From positions 1-36,714 of the forward strand of contig JAQGNU010000088.1 of assembly GCA_028291645.1 (NCBI GenBank): a stretch of 36,714 nucleotides of DNA. The letters are read 5' to 3'. Positions 17,207 through 25,424 of the stretch are shown in pieces. A program made the translations under genes and the position numbers. A model generated the notes under the pieces. It was not told the origin of the DNA. It did no database searches and saw nothing but the letters and a program-made list of their open reading frames with translations. Every line of letters starts with the position of its first letter. Positions within the stretch are counted from its first letter, which is position 1. Source of the stretch: Nevskia sp. Lineage in GTDB: Bacteria; Pseudomonadota; Gammaproteobacteria; Nevskiales; Nevskiaceae.

Positions 17207-18607
17207 TCAATACTGGCGGTAACGTTGGGCTACATGTCGTTGCCGAATGCGTATTTGTTGAATTCGATCTTGTTTGCTGAATACCGGAGTGTCTTTCGGC
17301 AGGAATTCCCGCAACTGATCAATGTGAATCAGCCGGGTTTTCACCTTGGGGAGCTGCTCCGCGGTCGGCATCGTGGAGTAGGTAAAACGCACCGTCAGAT
17401 AACCGGATTCGTACTTCATCGTGTCCATCCAGTTCTGGATGCCTGGATCGCGTGCGCTGACCACGTAGCGATAGACGCCGTCGCTGCTGCGATAACTTTG
17501 CAGGTGATTGAGGCTGGTCACGTGATTGGCAAAGTCATACGACTCGCCCCAGTAATTGGCCAGATGGAACCCGAGCTGGTCTGGTTGCACGGCCATGGCG
17601 AGCTCGATCACCAGGACCTGGTCGTCCTTCAGCTCGAACAGGCCTGCGGTCATGGCGTTGGTGGATTGCCCGCCGCCCGACTTGGTGGTGTTGGCGCGCG
17701 GTTTGAACAGGTCGTTGACCGGCAAGGGGACGAGGGAGCCGGTCTTGTGTTGGGGCGACAGCAGGCGCGGGTCGAGAGGTTGCGCGTACAGCGCCGTCCA
17801 GTACGTCATGTGGTTCTTGACCAGCAGGCCCAGCTGGCGCAACTGTGCTGCGGTGTCCTTTGCGGTCCGTACTTTTGGATACTGGCCTGCGGCGCCGATC
17901 CGTTCGATGTACAGCTCGTCCAGCGGCGCTTCCTTTTCCCAATCCCCAAACAACTCACGGATATAGAGCCGCGAGGCGTGCATATCATGCTTGAGTACAT
18001 CGCCACGTCCTACCACGCTGTCCTTCTTCGCTGTCGTCGGGATGAAGTTGCCGGTATAGCCCTCGGGTCGGGCGGGGCCGATCAGGATTTCGAAGCTGCC
18101 ATCGGCGTTGACTTGAATTTCCAGCGAATCCAACTTGCCTATGGTCGCCTTGCTGCCGTCGAGGTTTTCCTGCACTCCGCCGCTGTCGCCTGGCGCGACG
18201 GTATGGGCCTCGAAAATGACGTAGTTGGGCGCATAGCGCTTGGCCGATGGGTTGCGGATTCCTCCGTTCCAATGGGAGAAGTCAGCCGCCTTGGCGGTGA
18301 CGCGGTACAGCACATCCGGTTTGATCGGTGCGTAAAGATAGGAGCAGTCCGCATTGTCGATGGTGTATTTACTGAGCAATGCCGGGTGGTGCTGGATGTA
18401 GGGGAAGTCGGCGTCCTGCTGCAGTTCGGTTTCGATCAGCCGATGCAGGTGGCCCAGCATGTAGCGATAGCCCTCCGCGCTGGTTCTGTCCGCTGGTGGG
18501 GGAGTGAAGTAAGTGGGATCCTTCATCGCCGCCCGCGCTTCATTCAGCTTGTGCATGAAGTCGTCCCAGGCGTCGTCCAGTGACTTGAGATCATCGTTCT
18601 GTGTCAC
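17207..18607 (-). CDS. DUF1214-like protein of unknown function
   Basis: A 466-residue protein. The GTG at 18607 is chosen because AAGGAG lies about ten bases upstream and VTQNDDLKSLDDAWDDFMHK looks like a natural N-terminus; the frame is open to 18754. The middle contains WNGGIRNPSAKRYAPNYVIF and ADGSFEILIGPARPEGYTGN, resembling the DUF1214 pattern (x-DGS-x-P-x-P-x-GNW), and then SRLYIRELFGDWEKEAPLDE. No signal peptide, no membrane segment. It is first in the run with the sulfotransferase, two SDRs and an esterase, divergent from the AraC gene at 19019. The family assignment is by pattern only. Confidence 0.65.
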   Translation of the reverse strand: MTQNDDLKSLDDAWDDFMHKLNEARAAMKDPTYFTPPPADRTSAEGYRYMLGHLHRLIETELQQDADFPYIQHHPALLSKYTIDNADCSYLYAPIKPDVLYRVTAKAADFSHWNGGIRNPSAKRYAPNYVIFEAHTVAPGDSGGVQENLDGSKATIGKLDSLEIQVNADGSFEILIGPARPEGYTGNFIPTTAKKDSVVGRGDVLKHDMHASRLYIRELFGDWEKEAPLDELYIERIGAAGQYPKVRTAKDTAAQLRQLGLLVKNHMTYWTALYAQPLDPRLLSPQHKTGSLVPLPVNDLFKPRANTTKSGGGQSTNAMTAGLFELKDDQVLVIELAMAVQPDQLGFHLANYWGESYDFANHVTSLNHLQSYRSSDGVYRYVVSARDPGIQNWMDTMKYESGYLTVRFTYSTMPTAEQLPKVKTRLIHIDQLREFLPKDTPVFSKQDRIQQIRIRQRHVAQRYRQY

Positions 18608-19018
18608 CGCAGCTCTGCTCCTTTTGACTGATGCCAGATCTCTGGACGTCAGTTCCGCTGTGTAGTGATATCGTCTGACCGACGGCCTCTGCCCCCCTTG
18701 CGTCCCCAGCGTGCTCAGGACGATTTCACGACCGTGAAAATCAAGGCCCTCCACGTAACGTCGGCTGCTGCGCTAGAGGCGCACAACGCTCGCTGGTCCA
18801 CTCCGCGTGCAGACATCGGAGCCGGTTGCTGCGGACGGTTCGATCGCCTAAGGTGAAGACAGTAGCCGCCGCCGGATGTACAGGAACGCCGGGCTTAGGC
18901 CTTGTTCAGATGCAGGTAGCGATTGACTCGTATGAGGTACAGATGCTCGACGAGTCAGTTGCTGGATTGATTGTAGTGATGGCCGCCGTCGCAAAAAATA
19001 GACAGAGCCCGCGAAGAT
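18608..19018. promoter_or_regulatory. Divergent control region with inverted repeat
   Basis: This 411-base gap separates the minus-strand DUF1214/sulfotransferase run from the AraC gene. TGACTCGT (18924-18931) and ACGAGTCA (18950-18957) form a perfect inverted repeat with an 18-base spacer, a candidate site for the adjacent AraC protein. I find no copy of the AAAACATTT operator and no convincing gene. Confidence 0.4.
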
Positions 19019-20206
19019 ATGGACGATCTCACTGACCTGCAGCCGGAACGCGCGCTGGCCGGGTTCTACTACAGCCTGATCAGCGACCTCGCAATCGGCA
19101 GGCATCAGCACAGTGCGGTCGTCGAGGCCTGGAACAAGCTCACAGTCTCGCCCTGGACCGCCAGTCCGCATGCGCACACGCACTCGGATGCCTACCTGCA
19201 GGTCTTCCGGGACACGTTCCAGCACACCGATCGGTTTCTGCGACTCTGCCAGGACTGGCGCTCGCGCTTCGACGATCAAGGCACGCCGCTGCCGCAGGTC
19301 GATGTGCGGCGCTTTCTGACGGACGCCATCCAAATTCAGCTGCACTCGCCGCACACGCATCACGACTTCTTCTACATCCATCCGACATTCCGGCCGAACA
19401 GCGTGATGGATTTTTCGATCCACCACCCGTACGCAGCGGACTTCTGGACCCTCTACGTGACAGAAGCCGGGAGCGGGTTCATCCGCACCGGGGAAGCGCC
19501 AACGCGCACCCTGCGTCCCGGCAGCGTGGTGCTGGTGCCCCCCGCATGTGACGGCGAAGCCGGGCGGCAACCGGATGCCGCCGAATGGCGATGCCACTGC
19601 CTCGGCTTTCGCGCCAAACCGCAGTGGTTCGACCTGTTCGCCTGGATCTTCTCGCTGCAAAGGCCGGTGATCCTTGCGCCGGCGGCGGGCGCCGAGCTGG
19701 AACTGATTCGCAGTGATCTCAACCAGATTTCCACGATCAGCTATCGGCGCGGCGACATCAACGAGGCGCTGTGCTTCAACATCATCGAAAATCTATTGAT
19801 CCGGTTGTATCGGCTTAATCGACACCACGGTGCGCACGGGGCAAATCCTTCAACCGTTGAGCCGAGCGACCCGAGAATCGGCGCCGCCGTCGATCTGATG
19901 CTGAGACACTACAACAAAGCTCTGAACGTCAAAGACATTGCCGATCAGGCCCGGCTATCACCGAGCCGCCTAGGTACGCTGTTCAAACAGCAGTACGGCG
20001 TCAGCCTGATTCAGTGGCGCGACGCCATCCGCCTGGACAAGGCCAAGGAACTGCTGGCGAACACCGACCTCAGCATTGCCAGCATCTCCGGTCACGTCGG
20101 TTGGGACGATCAGCTGTATTTTTCGCGGCGGTTCAAGAACCGCTACGGCGATTCGCCGCGAAGCTATCGGAAACGTCTCAACGGCGACCTTATCACCACG
20201 ATTTAG
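19019..20206 (+). CDS. AraC-family transcriptional regulator
   Basis: A 395-residue regulator. Its N-terminal ~280 residues form a cupin-like sensor (TLYVTEAGSGFIRTGEAPTR, RTLRPGSVVLVPPACDGEAG). Residues about 290-390 are the AraC DNA-binding domain: LNVKDIADQARLSPSRLGTL, FKQQYGV, then ASISGHVGWDDQLYFSRRFK and SPRSYRK. Unlike most AraC proteins it has about 100 extra residues before the cupin (FYYSLISDLAIGRHQHSAVV). ATG 19019 has only a weak ribosome-binding site. The position argues that it controls the divergent five-gene run ending at 13165. Confidence 0.85.
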   Translation: MDDLTDLQPERALAGFYYSLISDLAIGRHQHSAVVEAWNKLTVSPWTASPHAHTHSDAYLQVFRDTFQHTDRFLRLCQDWRSRFDDQGTPLPQVDVRRFLTDAIQIQLHSPHTHHDFFYIHPTFRPNSVMDFSIHHPYAADFWTLYVTEAGSGFIRTGEAPTRTLRPGSVVLVPPACDGEAGRQPDAAEWRCHCLGFRAKPQWFDLFAWIFSLQRPVILAPAAGAELELIRSDLNQISTISYRRGDINEALCFNIIENLLIRLYRLNRHHGAHGANPSTVEPSDPRIGAAVDLMLRHYNKALNVKDIADQARLSPSRLGTLFKQQYGVSLIQWRDAIRLDKAKELLANTDLSIASISGHVGWDDQLYFSRRFKNRYGDSPRSYRKRLNGDLITTI

Positions 20207-20259
20207 ACGACCGCAGCACCAAAAGTTTATAAGTGCGACCGGTGGAGCAGATAACCGCT

Positions 20260-21228
20260 CTACAAATTCTGTAGCGCGTGGTACTTGTTCACGGCGGACT
20301 TGAACCAGTCCAGGTAGAACAAGGTCGCTTTCCGGCTGATCCCGGCCTTGGGCACGAGGACGTCGAAGCCGTGGTAGGCGCCTTCGTAGACCTCGCACGC
20401 CACCGGCACACCGGCCTGCCGCAGGTTGCGGACATACTCCAGGGTCTCGTCCTTGAAGGGGTCCAGATCGCCGACGAAGGTGCACGTGGGCGGAAGTCCG
20501 CGGTAGTCCGTGGCTCGTGCCGCCGCGGCGTATGGCGGCACATCCTTGCCGTAGAGCTCTCCCAGATAGACCCGCCAGGCAACCTCGTTCGCCACCGAGT
20601 TCCAGACCGGCGCGTCATTGTCGATGCTGGACTCGGTTTTCATGCGGTCGTCAATCATCGGGTACAGCGGCATCTGGAACGCGATTCGCGGCTCGCCGCG
20701 GTCACGTGCGTAGAGCGTCAGCGCGGCAGTGAGGCCGCCCCCGGCGCTCATGCCGGCCACCGCGATCTGGTCAGTCCGCACGCCGAGCTCCTCGGCGTGC
20801 TGGCGCAACCACAGGAGTGCGTCGTAGCAGTCATCGAGGGCCGCTGGGAACGGTGATTCGAATCCCAGCCGGTAGTCCGGCGCCACGATCACACATTCGC
20901 TGGCCCCGATCAGTCGGCGAAAAACCGCAACGTCCTGCTCTGGCACGCCGATAAGGTAACCGCCGCCATGCGCCCACAAGATGCCGGGCACCTTGTTTCC
21001 GCTGGGATGGCACGACTTGTAAATCACGATACGCAACTGCTTCCCATCCCTGCGCGGCAAGTGCGTTTCGATCACTTCCAGGTCCTTGGGTCGATCACTT
21101 TTGCGGAGCAGCGAGGTCAGCCACTTGAGCCTGCGAAACGCTGCCGGCGTCGTCGGGCGCAGCAACACGCGAGCAACGCGGGCCATCCACCGCAGTTCGT
21201 GATCGATCATTCGATTAGTGATGCGCAT
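20260..21228 (-). CDS. Alpha/beta hydrolase, HSL-type esterase
   Basis: A 322-residue enzyme. HGGGY (87-91) is the oxyanion-hole motif and GMSAGGG gives nucleophile S161. GDLDPFKDE supplies the Asp and EGAYHGFDV the His. The start MRITNRMIDHELRWM at 21228 is preferred; the open frame runs to 21384 and would overlap the preceding gene by 44 bases with unconserved sequence. It is last in the PQQ dehydrogenase/KstD/esterase run. It differs clearly from the other HSL esterase here (13165-14133) outside the motifs. Probably hydrolyses an ester or lactone intermediate. Confidence 0.87.
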   Translation of the reverse strand: MRITNRMIDHELRWMARVARVLLRPTTPAAFRRLKWLTSLLRKSDRPKDLEVIETHLPRRDGKQLRIVIYKSCHPSGNKVPGILWAHGGGYLIGVPEQDVAVFRRLIGASECVIVAPDYRLGFESPFPAALDDCYDALLWLRQHAEELGVRTDQIAVAGMSAGGGLTAALTLYARDRGEPRIAFQMPLYPMIDDRMKTESSIDNDAPVWNSVANEVAWRVYLGELYGKDVPPYAAAARATDYRGLPPTCTFVGDLDPFKDETLEYVRNLRQAGVPVACEVYEGAYHGFDVLVPKAGISRKATLFYLDWFKSAVNKYHALQNL

Positions 21229-21340
21229 AGGGACTAGCAACCTTCGGTTTGGCGCCGCACTTCTATAGAAAACTCTAGCAGCGTCATGGATATCGACATA
21301 AGGTGCACCGCAGTTCAGCCAGGTTTTCTGATTCCGTGTC

Positions 21341-23047
21341 CTAAGCTCGCGCTGTGCAGGCATGCTCGGCGGCCAGGAAACCAAACGTCATCGCCGGGCC
21401 CAGCGTCGCCCCTGCGCCTGGATAGAAGCGGCCGGTGACAGAGGCCGAGCAGTTGCCGATTGCATAGAGCCCTTCGATCACGGCGCCCGACGAATTCACG
21501 ACCCGTCCGCGCGCATCCGTCAGCAGTCCGCCCTTCGTGCCGATGTCGCCAGGATAGATTTCAATGGCGTAGAACGGTGCGTCGGTGACCGCTGCAAGGC
21601 AGGGATTCGGCTTGATGCGCACGTCACCATAAAGAAGGTCGTAGGGGTTCTCACCGCGGGCGAAATCCGCGTCCTTGCCGACGCCGGCGAAGGCATTGAA
21701 CCGCGCAACCGTTGCAACGAGCCCCTGTGTGTCGACTCCGAGCAGTGCCGCCAACTCGGGCAGACTCTTCGCGCGCTTCAGCAGTGCGTTCCTGATCGTG
21801 CGCGGCTGCAGCCAGTTCAGGTGCATGCCATCGGCCAACAGCGGACCGAACGGGTAGTTGCGCTTGTAGCGTGAGTCGAAGATCAGAAAGGCAGGCAAAT
21901 TGCCGTGCTGATACATCGCTTGTACGGCAGTGGTATAGGCGACCGATTCGTTGAAGAAGCGCTTGCCCTGTGTGTTGACGACGATGGCGCCGGGCATCGA
22001 TCGCTCGGTGAACAGCATGCGCGCCCGATCTTCGCCTTCGATGGTGATGGTCGGTCCCCACCAGGCTTCATCGAGCAGTGCGGTTGCCGCCCCGACTGCT
22101 TGCGCGGCGACCAGCATGTCGCCGGTGTTCGAGGGATTCGCCGCGGACCAGCGCGCGCTCGTTGGTTTGGGTAGGTAGCGATCGCGCAGCTCCTGGCTAT
22201 GCTCGAAACCACCACTGGCCAGGATCACCGCCTTTCGAGCCCGGATGTTGCTCGGCTTGCCGTCTTGGCGGACACACAAGCCGATGACGCGCCCGGAGTC
22301 ATCGGTGATCAAGTCCTTTGCCGGGCTGTTGAGCCACAAAGGCACGCCGCTTTCGAGCAGGGACTTGCGCAAGCGTCCGATCAAGGCATTGCCCATCGTC
22401 AGCCGGCGTGATTGGCGCGAGCGGAACCGCCAGGGCAGATCGAGGAAATAGCGCAAGGCGAGACTGATGATCAGCTTGAACCAGCCCGGCGACTTGGATA
22501 ACAGAATTGCGCCTTCGGTATTGGTGTATCCCATCAAACCCATCACGCGTGTTTGCGTGTGGGGCTCCTGCATGTGGCGAAAGTCCTCGCCCAGTTCGCT
22601 GGCTTCGAACGGCAGCGGATCGATCGAGCGTCCGCCCGGTTTGGCCCCCGCAAGATGCTGGTAATAATCGGCGTAGTAGCTCATCGCCTGAAACTGCACC
22701 TTGGTGTGGTTGGTCAGCCAGTGCAGCATCCGCGCCGCGTTGCCGACATAGGCGGCGACGTTGGCCTTGGGAACATCGTCGCCGGTCAGCGCCGACATGT
22801 ACCGCAGCGCGTCCGCTTCGGAATCCGCGATGCCGCAATCGGCCATCAGGTGATTCGCGGGAATCCACAAGCCGCCGCCGGACGTCGCCGAAGTGCCGCC
22901 ATAGCGCGCCGCCTTTTCGACGATCAATACCTCCGATCCCGAATGCCGTGCGCGCAATGCGGCGGTCATTGCTCCGGCGCCGGATCCGACGACGACGATG
23001 TCGACGGTTTTGTCCCAGGTGATCTCGGCTGTAGCTTTTGTTTCCAT
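21341..23047 (-). CDS. FAD-dependent oxidoreductase, 3-ketosteroid-delta-1-dehydrogenase-like
   Basis: A 568-residue flavoprotein. VVGSGAGAMTAAL (20-31) is the FAD loop, followed by the KstD-type GGTSATSGGGLWIPANHLM. AMSYYADYYQHL (121-132) matches the active-site tyrosine region. Near the C-terminus GRFYPGAGATLGPAMTFG has Y542 and G546 at the four-residue spacing of Tyr487/Gly491 in Rhodococcus KstD1, which bind the 3-keto oxygen. It would introduce a C1-C2 double bond into a 3-ketosteroid or a similar cyclic ketone. ATG 23047 lies ten bases after the PQQ dehydrogenase stop, so the genes are co-transcribed. No signal peptide. Family assignment is firm; steroid specificity is inferred. Confidence 0.85.
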   Translation of the reverse strand: METKATAEITWDKTVDIVVVGSGAGAMTAALRARHSGSEVLIVEKAARYGGTSATSGGGLWIPANHLMADCGIADSEADALRYMSALTGDDVPKANVAAYVGNAARMLHWLTNHTKVQFQAMSYYADYYQHLAGAKPGGRSIDPLPFEASELGEDFRHMQEPHTQTRVMGLMGYTNTEGAILLSKSPGWFKLIISLALRYFLDLPWRFRSRQSRRLTMGNALIGRLRKSLLESGVPLWLNSPAKDLITDDSGRVIGLCVRQDGKPSNIRARKAVILASGGFEHSQELRDRYLPKPTSARWSAANPSNTGDMLVAAQAVGAATALLDEAWWGPTITIEGEDRARMLFTERSMPGAIVVNTQGKRFFNESVAYTTAVQAMYQHGNLPAFLIFDSRYKRNYPFGPLLADGMHLNWLQPRTIRNALLKRAKSLPELAALLGVDTQGLVATVARFNAFAGVGKDADFARGENPYDLLYGDVRIKPNPCLAAVTDAPFYAIEIYPGDIGTKGGLLTDARGRVVNSSGAVIEGLYAIGNCSASVTGRFYPGAGATLGPAMTFGFLAAEHACTARA

Positions 23048-23057
23048 CGCTGCGGCC

Positions 23058-25025
23058 TCAGTCGGGCAAGGTAAAGGCAAGGATCGCGTCGCCCGGCTCG
23101 GTGCCCAGCGGTGCGTGGCCGCCGGCGGCGATCACGACGTATTGCTTGCCGTGCGGTTTTACGCGATAGGTGATCGGCGTTGCGTTGCCCGCGTAGGGAA
23201 GTTCGTAGCGCCACAATTCGTTGCCCGTATCCGCGTCAATCGCACGGAAGTAGCGGTCCATCGTCGCTGCTACGAAAATCAAATCACCACCAGTTTGCAA
23301 GTTTCCTCCCGAGTTCGGCGTCCCCCACTTCAGCATGCCACCGACCAGGGGCGCGAGGTTGTGCAGCGTGCCGAGCGGCCGCTCCCACAGTCGCTCACCA
23401 GTGGTCAAATCGATTGCGACCAATTTGCCCCAGGGCGGCGCGATGCAAGGCGTTTTCCACGGCGACAGGAAGGGGCCGCGTGTCACCACGTAAGGCGTGT
23501 CTTCCTGCGGTCCGAATCCGACCAGATCGCTGCCGTCGCTGCTGCCGTGATAGCCCTCGCGGCGTTCCAGCTTGATGACGAATGGTGCTGCTTGAAGATT
23601 GACGATCATGCGGTTGCGATGCGGATCGATTGACACGGAGCCCCAGTTCACGCCGCCGCCGAGACCGGGATATTCGAGGATGCCCTTCAACGAAGGCGGC
23701 GTGAACACGCCCTTGTAGTCAAGCGCATCGAACTGCGCTGCGCATTTCCCCTTGTCGTAGCCGGTCAGGCCCCATAGATCGGCGTGCGACAGTTCGAGCG
23801 GATAAAGCGGTGCCGGCTTGGTGGCGAAAGGCTGCGTCGGTGAAGCGGTTTCACCCGGCACGGTCGACGCTGGAACGGGCCGCTCCTCGACCGGGAACAG
23901 CGGCACTCCGGTGGTCCGATCGAGCAGAAAGACTTGTCCGACTTTGGTCGCCTCGACCAATGCAGGCACAGGTTTCCCGTCGACATTTCTTTCGAAGAGT
24001 ACGGGCTGGGCCGCGACATCGTAGTCCCAAAGGTCGTGATGAACCGTCTGGAAGTGCCATCGCACAATACCGGTGGCGGCATCCAGGGCGACAACCGAAG
24101 AACCGTAGTAGTCCATGTTGCCGCGTTCCTTGCCGCCGTAATGATCAGGCGCCGGGTTGCCGGTGGGAACATAAATAAGCCCGCGCTCCGGATCGGCCGA
24201 CATCAGCGACCAGACATTCGGCGTTCCGCGCGTCAGCGTTGCGCCCTGTTTGACTTCGTTGGCCGAAACCGCGTGCTGATCGGGCGGCACCGGATCCCAA
24301 ACCCACTTCAATTCGCCGCTACGGGTATCGAAGGCGCGGACGGCGCCGCTGGGCGCGTGCAATCGCTGGACATCCTTGACGAATGCGCCGATGACTACGA
24401 GCCCATTAATGACCAGAGGAGCGGAAGTAGGGTAGTACTCGGCGAGTCGAACTTCGCCGATGCCGTCGAGCAAATTGATGTGCCCGCCATCGCCGAAATC
24501 CTTGCAGGGGAGCCCATCCGCAGCGTCGACTGCCCAGAGTTTCGCGTCGACGGTTCCCATGAAAATCCGATCTCGGCACTTGTCTGCTGCCGCCGCGTTC
24601 TGGTCATGCCAGTACGCCACACCGCGGCATACGGGCGTGTAGACACCCGTTAAATCGGTCTTCGAATCGAACTTCCACCGCTCGGCGCCGGTTTCTGCAT
24701 CCAGAGAGATGATCCGGTTGAAAGGGGTGCAGAAGTAGAGCGCGTCGCCGACCATGATCGGCGTCACTTCCAGCGCTGTTCCTCCATGTTGCTTGTCGCC
24801 CTTGGATAAGTCGCCGCTGTGGTAGGTCCAGGCAGGGCGCAATCGGGATACATTGTTCTTTTGAATGTCGCTCAGTTCGGAGTAGCGTTGAGCAGACGGA
24901 GTGCCGCCTACGGTCGGCCATTCAGAAGTGGCGTCTCCATTGATCGTGGACGCTGGACTGCCCGTGCAGGCGCACAGAAAAACCGTTAAGGCACCGATTA
25001 AAAAAACCATCCGAGACACTCGCAT
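23058..25025 (-). CDS. PQQ-dependent dehydrogenase, exported lipoprotein-like
   Basis: A 655-residue quinoprotein of the glucose/quinate dehydrogenase branch: an eight-bladed propeller with VSRLRPAWTYHSGD, TPIMVGDALYFCTP, SLDAETGAERWKFD, WGTPNSGGNLQTGGDLIFVA and KQYVVIAAGGHAPLG. An N-terminal hydrophobic segment ends in FLCAC, a plausible lipobox with C20 as acylation site. The five membrane helices of Gdh are missing and so is a cytochrome domain. GGAGG sits two bases before ATG 25025, so GTG 25019 may be the true start. It should oxidise an alcohol or aldose in the periplasm; no PQQ synthesis genes are in the window. Operators O2 and O3 lie upstream. Confidence 0.87.
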   Translation of the reverse strand: MRVSRMVFLIGALTVFLCACTGSPASTINGDATSEWPTVGGTPSAQRYSELSDIQKNNVSRLRPAWTYHSGDLSKGDKQHGGTALEVTPIMVGDALYFCTPFNRIISLDAETGAERWKFDSKTDLTGVYTPVCRGVAYWHDQNAAAADKCRDRIFMGTVDAKLWAVDAADGLPCKDFGDGGHINLLDGIGEVRLAEYYPTSAPLVINGLVVIGAFVKDVQRLHAPSGAVRAFDTRSGELKWVWDPVPPDQHAVSANEVKQGATLTRGTPNVWSLMSADPERGLIYVPTGNPAPDHYGGKERGNMDYYGSSVVALDAATGIVRWHFQTVHHDLWDYDVAAQPVLFERNVDGKPVPALVEATKVGQVFLLDRTTGVPLFPVEERPVPASTVPGETASPTQPFATKPAPLYPLELSHADLWGLTGYDKGKCAAQFDALDYKGVFTPPSLKGILEYPGLGGGVNWGSVSIDPHRNRMIVNLQAAPFVIKLERREGYHGSSDGSDLVGFGPQEDTPYVVTRGPFLSPWKTPCIAPPWGKLVAIDLTTGERLWERPLGTLHNLAPLVGGMLKWGTPNSGGNLQTGGDLIFVAATMDRYFRAIDADTGNELWRYELPYAGNATPITYRVKPHGKQYVVIAAGGHAPLGTEPGDAILAFTLPD

Positions 25026-25134
25026 CTCCTCCGCGTGCTACAGAATTCATGCAAAATTATTTTGCGTGCGGCAGGCTTAAATTAATTAGCGTGCAACCAC
25101 GCCCGCCCGCTTTTCAGCCAGCGTAAGCCAAAGA

Positions 25135-25158
25135 AAAACATTTGTACATAAATGTTAC
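25135..25158. promoter_or_regulatory. Regulon operator O2 near the PQQ dehydrogenase gene
   Basis: AAAACATTT (25135-25143), spacer GTACAT and AAATGTTAC (25150-25158) match the 9-6-9 operator with seven symmetric pairs in the inner arms. The spacer here is GTACAT, not TGACAC. It lies 110 bases upstream of the PQQ dehydrogenase start and 104 bases from O3, so it may act on the leftward operon or help form a loop with O3. Confidence 0.65.
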
Positions 25159-25254
25159 GACTGCGTCTTCGTCGAAGCCCTGCAATCGGACAGGCGATTC
25201 GTAATACGTATCGATAATGTCGACGCCGTTAAGACCGGCTCTCATGGTATGGAG

Positions 25255-25298
25255 ATCCAGTAAAACATTTTGACATAAATGTTTTACTGGATTAGGAT
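25255..25298 (+). promoter_or_regulatory. Regulon operator O3 fused to the amidohydrolase promoter
   Basis: ATCCAGTAAAACATTT (25255-25270) and AAATGTTTTACTGGAT (25277-25292) are perfect 16-base inverted repeats around TGACAT. TTGACA (25270-25275) is a consensus -35, and 17 bases later TAGGAT (25293-25298) is the -10. Transcription should begin near 25305 and read the amidohydrolase gene at 25425. A repressor bound here would cover the whole promoter. Confidence 0.8.
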
Positions 25299-25424
25299 GC
25301 CTCCGATGCAGGATGGTCGGCGTTGTGCGCTCGAACGAGACGACAACGACGATGGCAGAGCCGAACAAGGCGCGACCATCCACTGCCGCTGAAATAATTC
25401 CCAATAGTTGAGGAGGAGTTTGAA

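Larger units (their letters stand above)
25026..25424. other. Divergent control region with two regulon operators
   Basis: About 400 bases between the PQQ dehydrogenase gene (minus) and the amidohydrolase gene (plus). It holds operators O2 and O3, annotated separately. The short minus-strand frame at 25114-25404 is considered chance because it spans both operators. Confidence 0.6.

Noticed and set aside
15883-18583. Plus-strand frames of 438 and 486 codons
   Set aside because: Antisense to the sulfotransferase and DUF1214-like genes, which have clear motifs; these have none.
25114-25404. 96-codon minus-strand frame in the divergent control region
   Set aside because: It runs through operators O2 and O3 and shows no protein-like composition.
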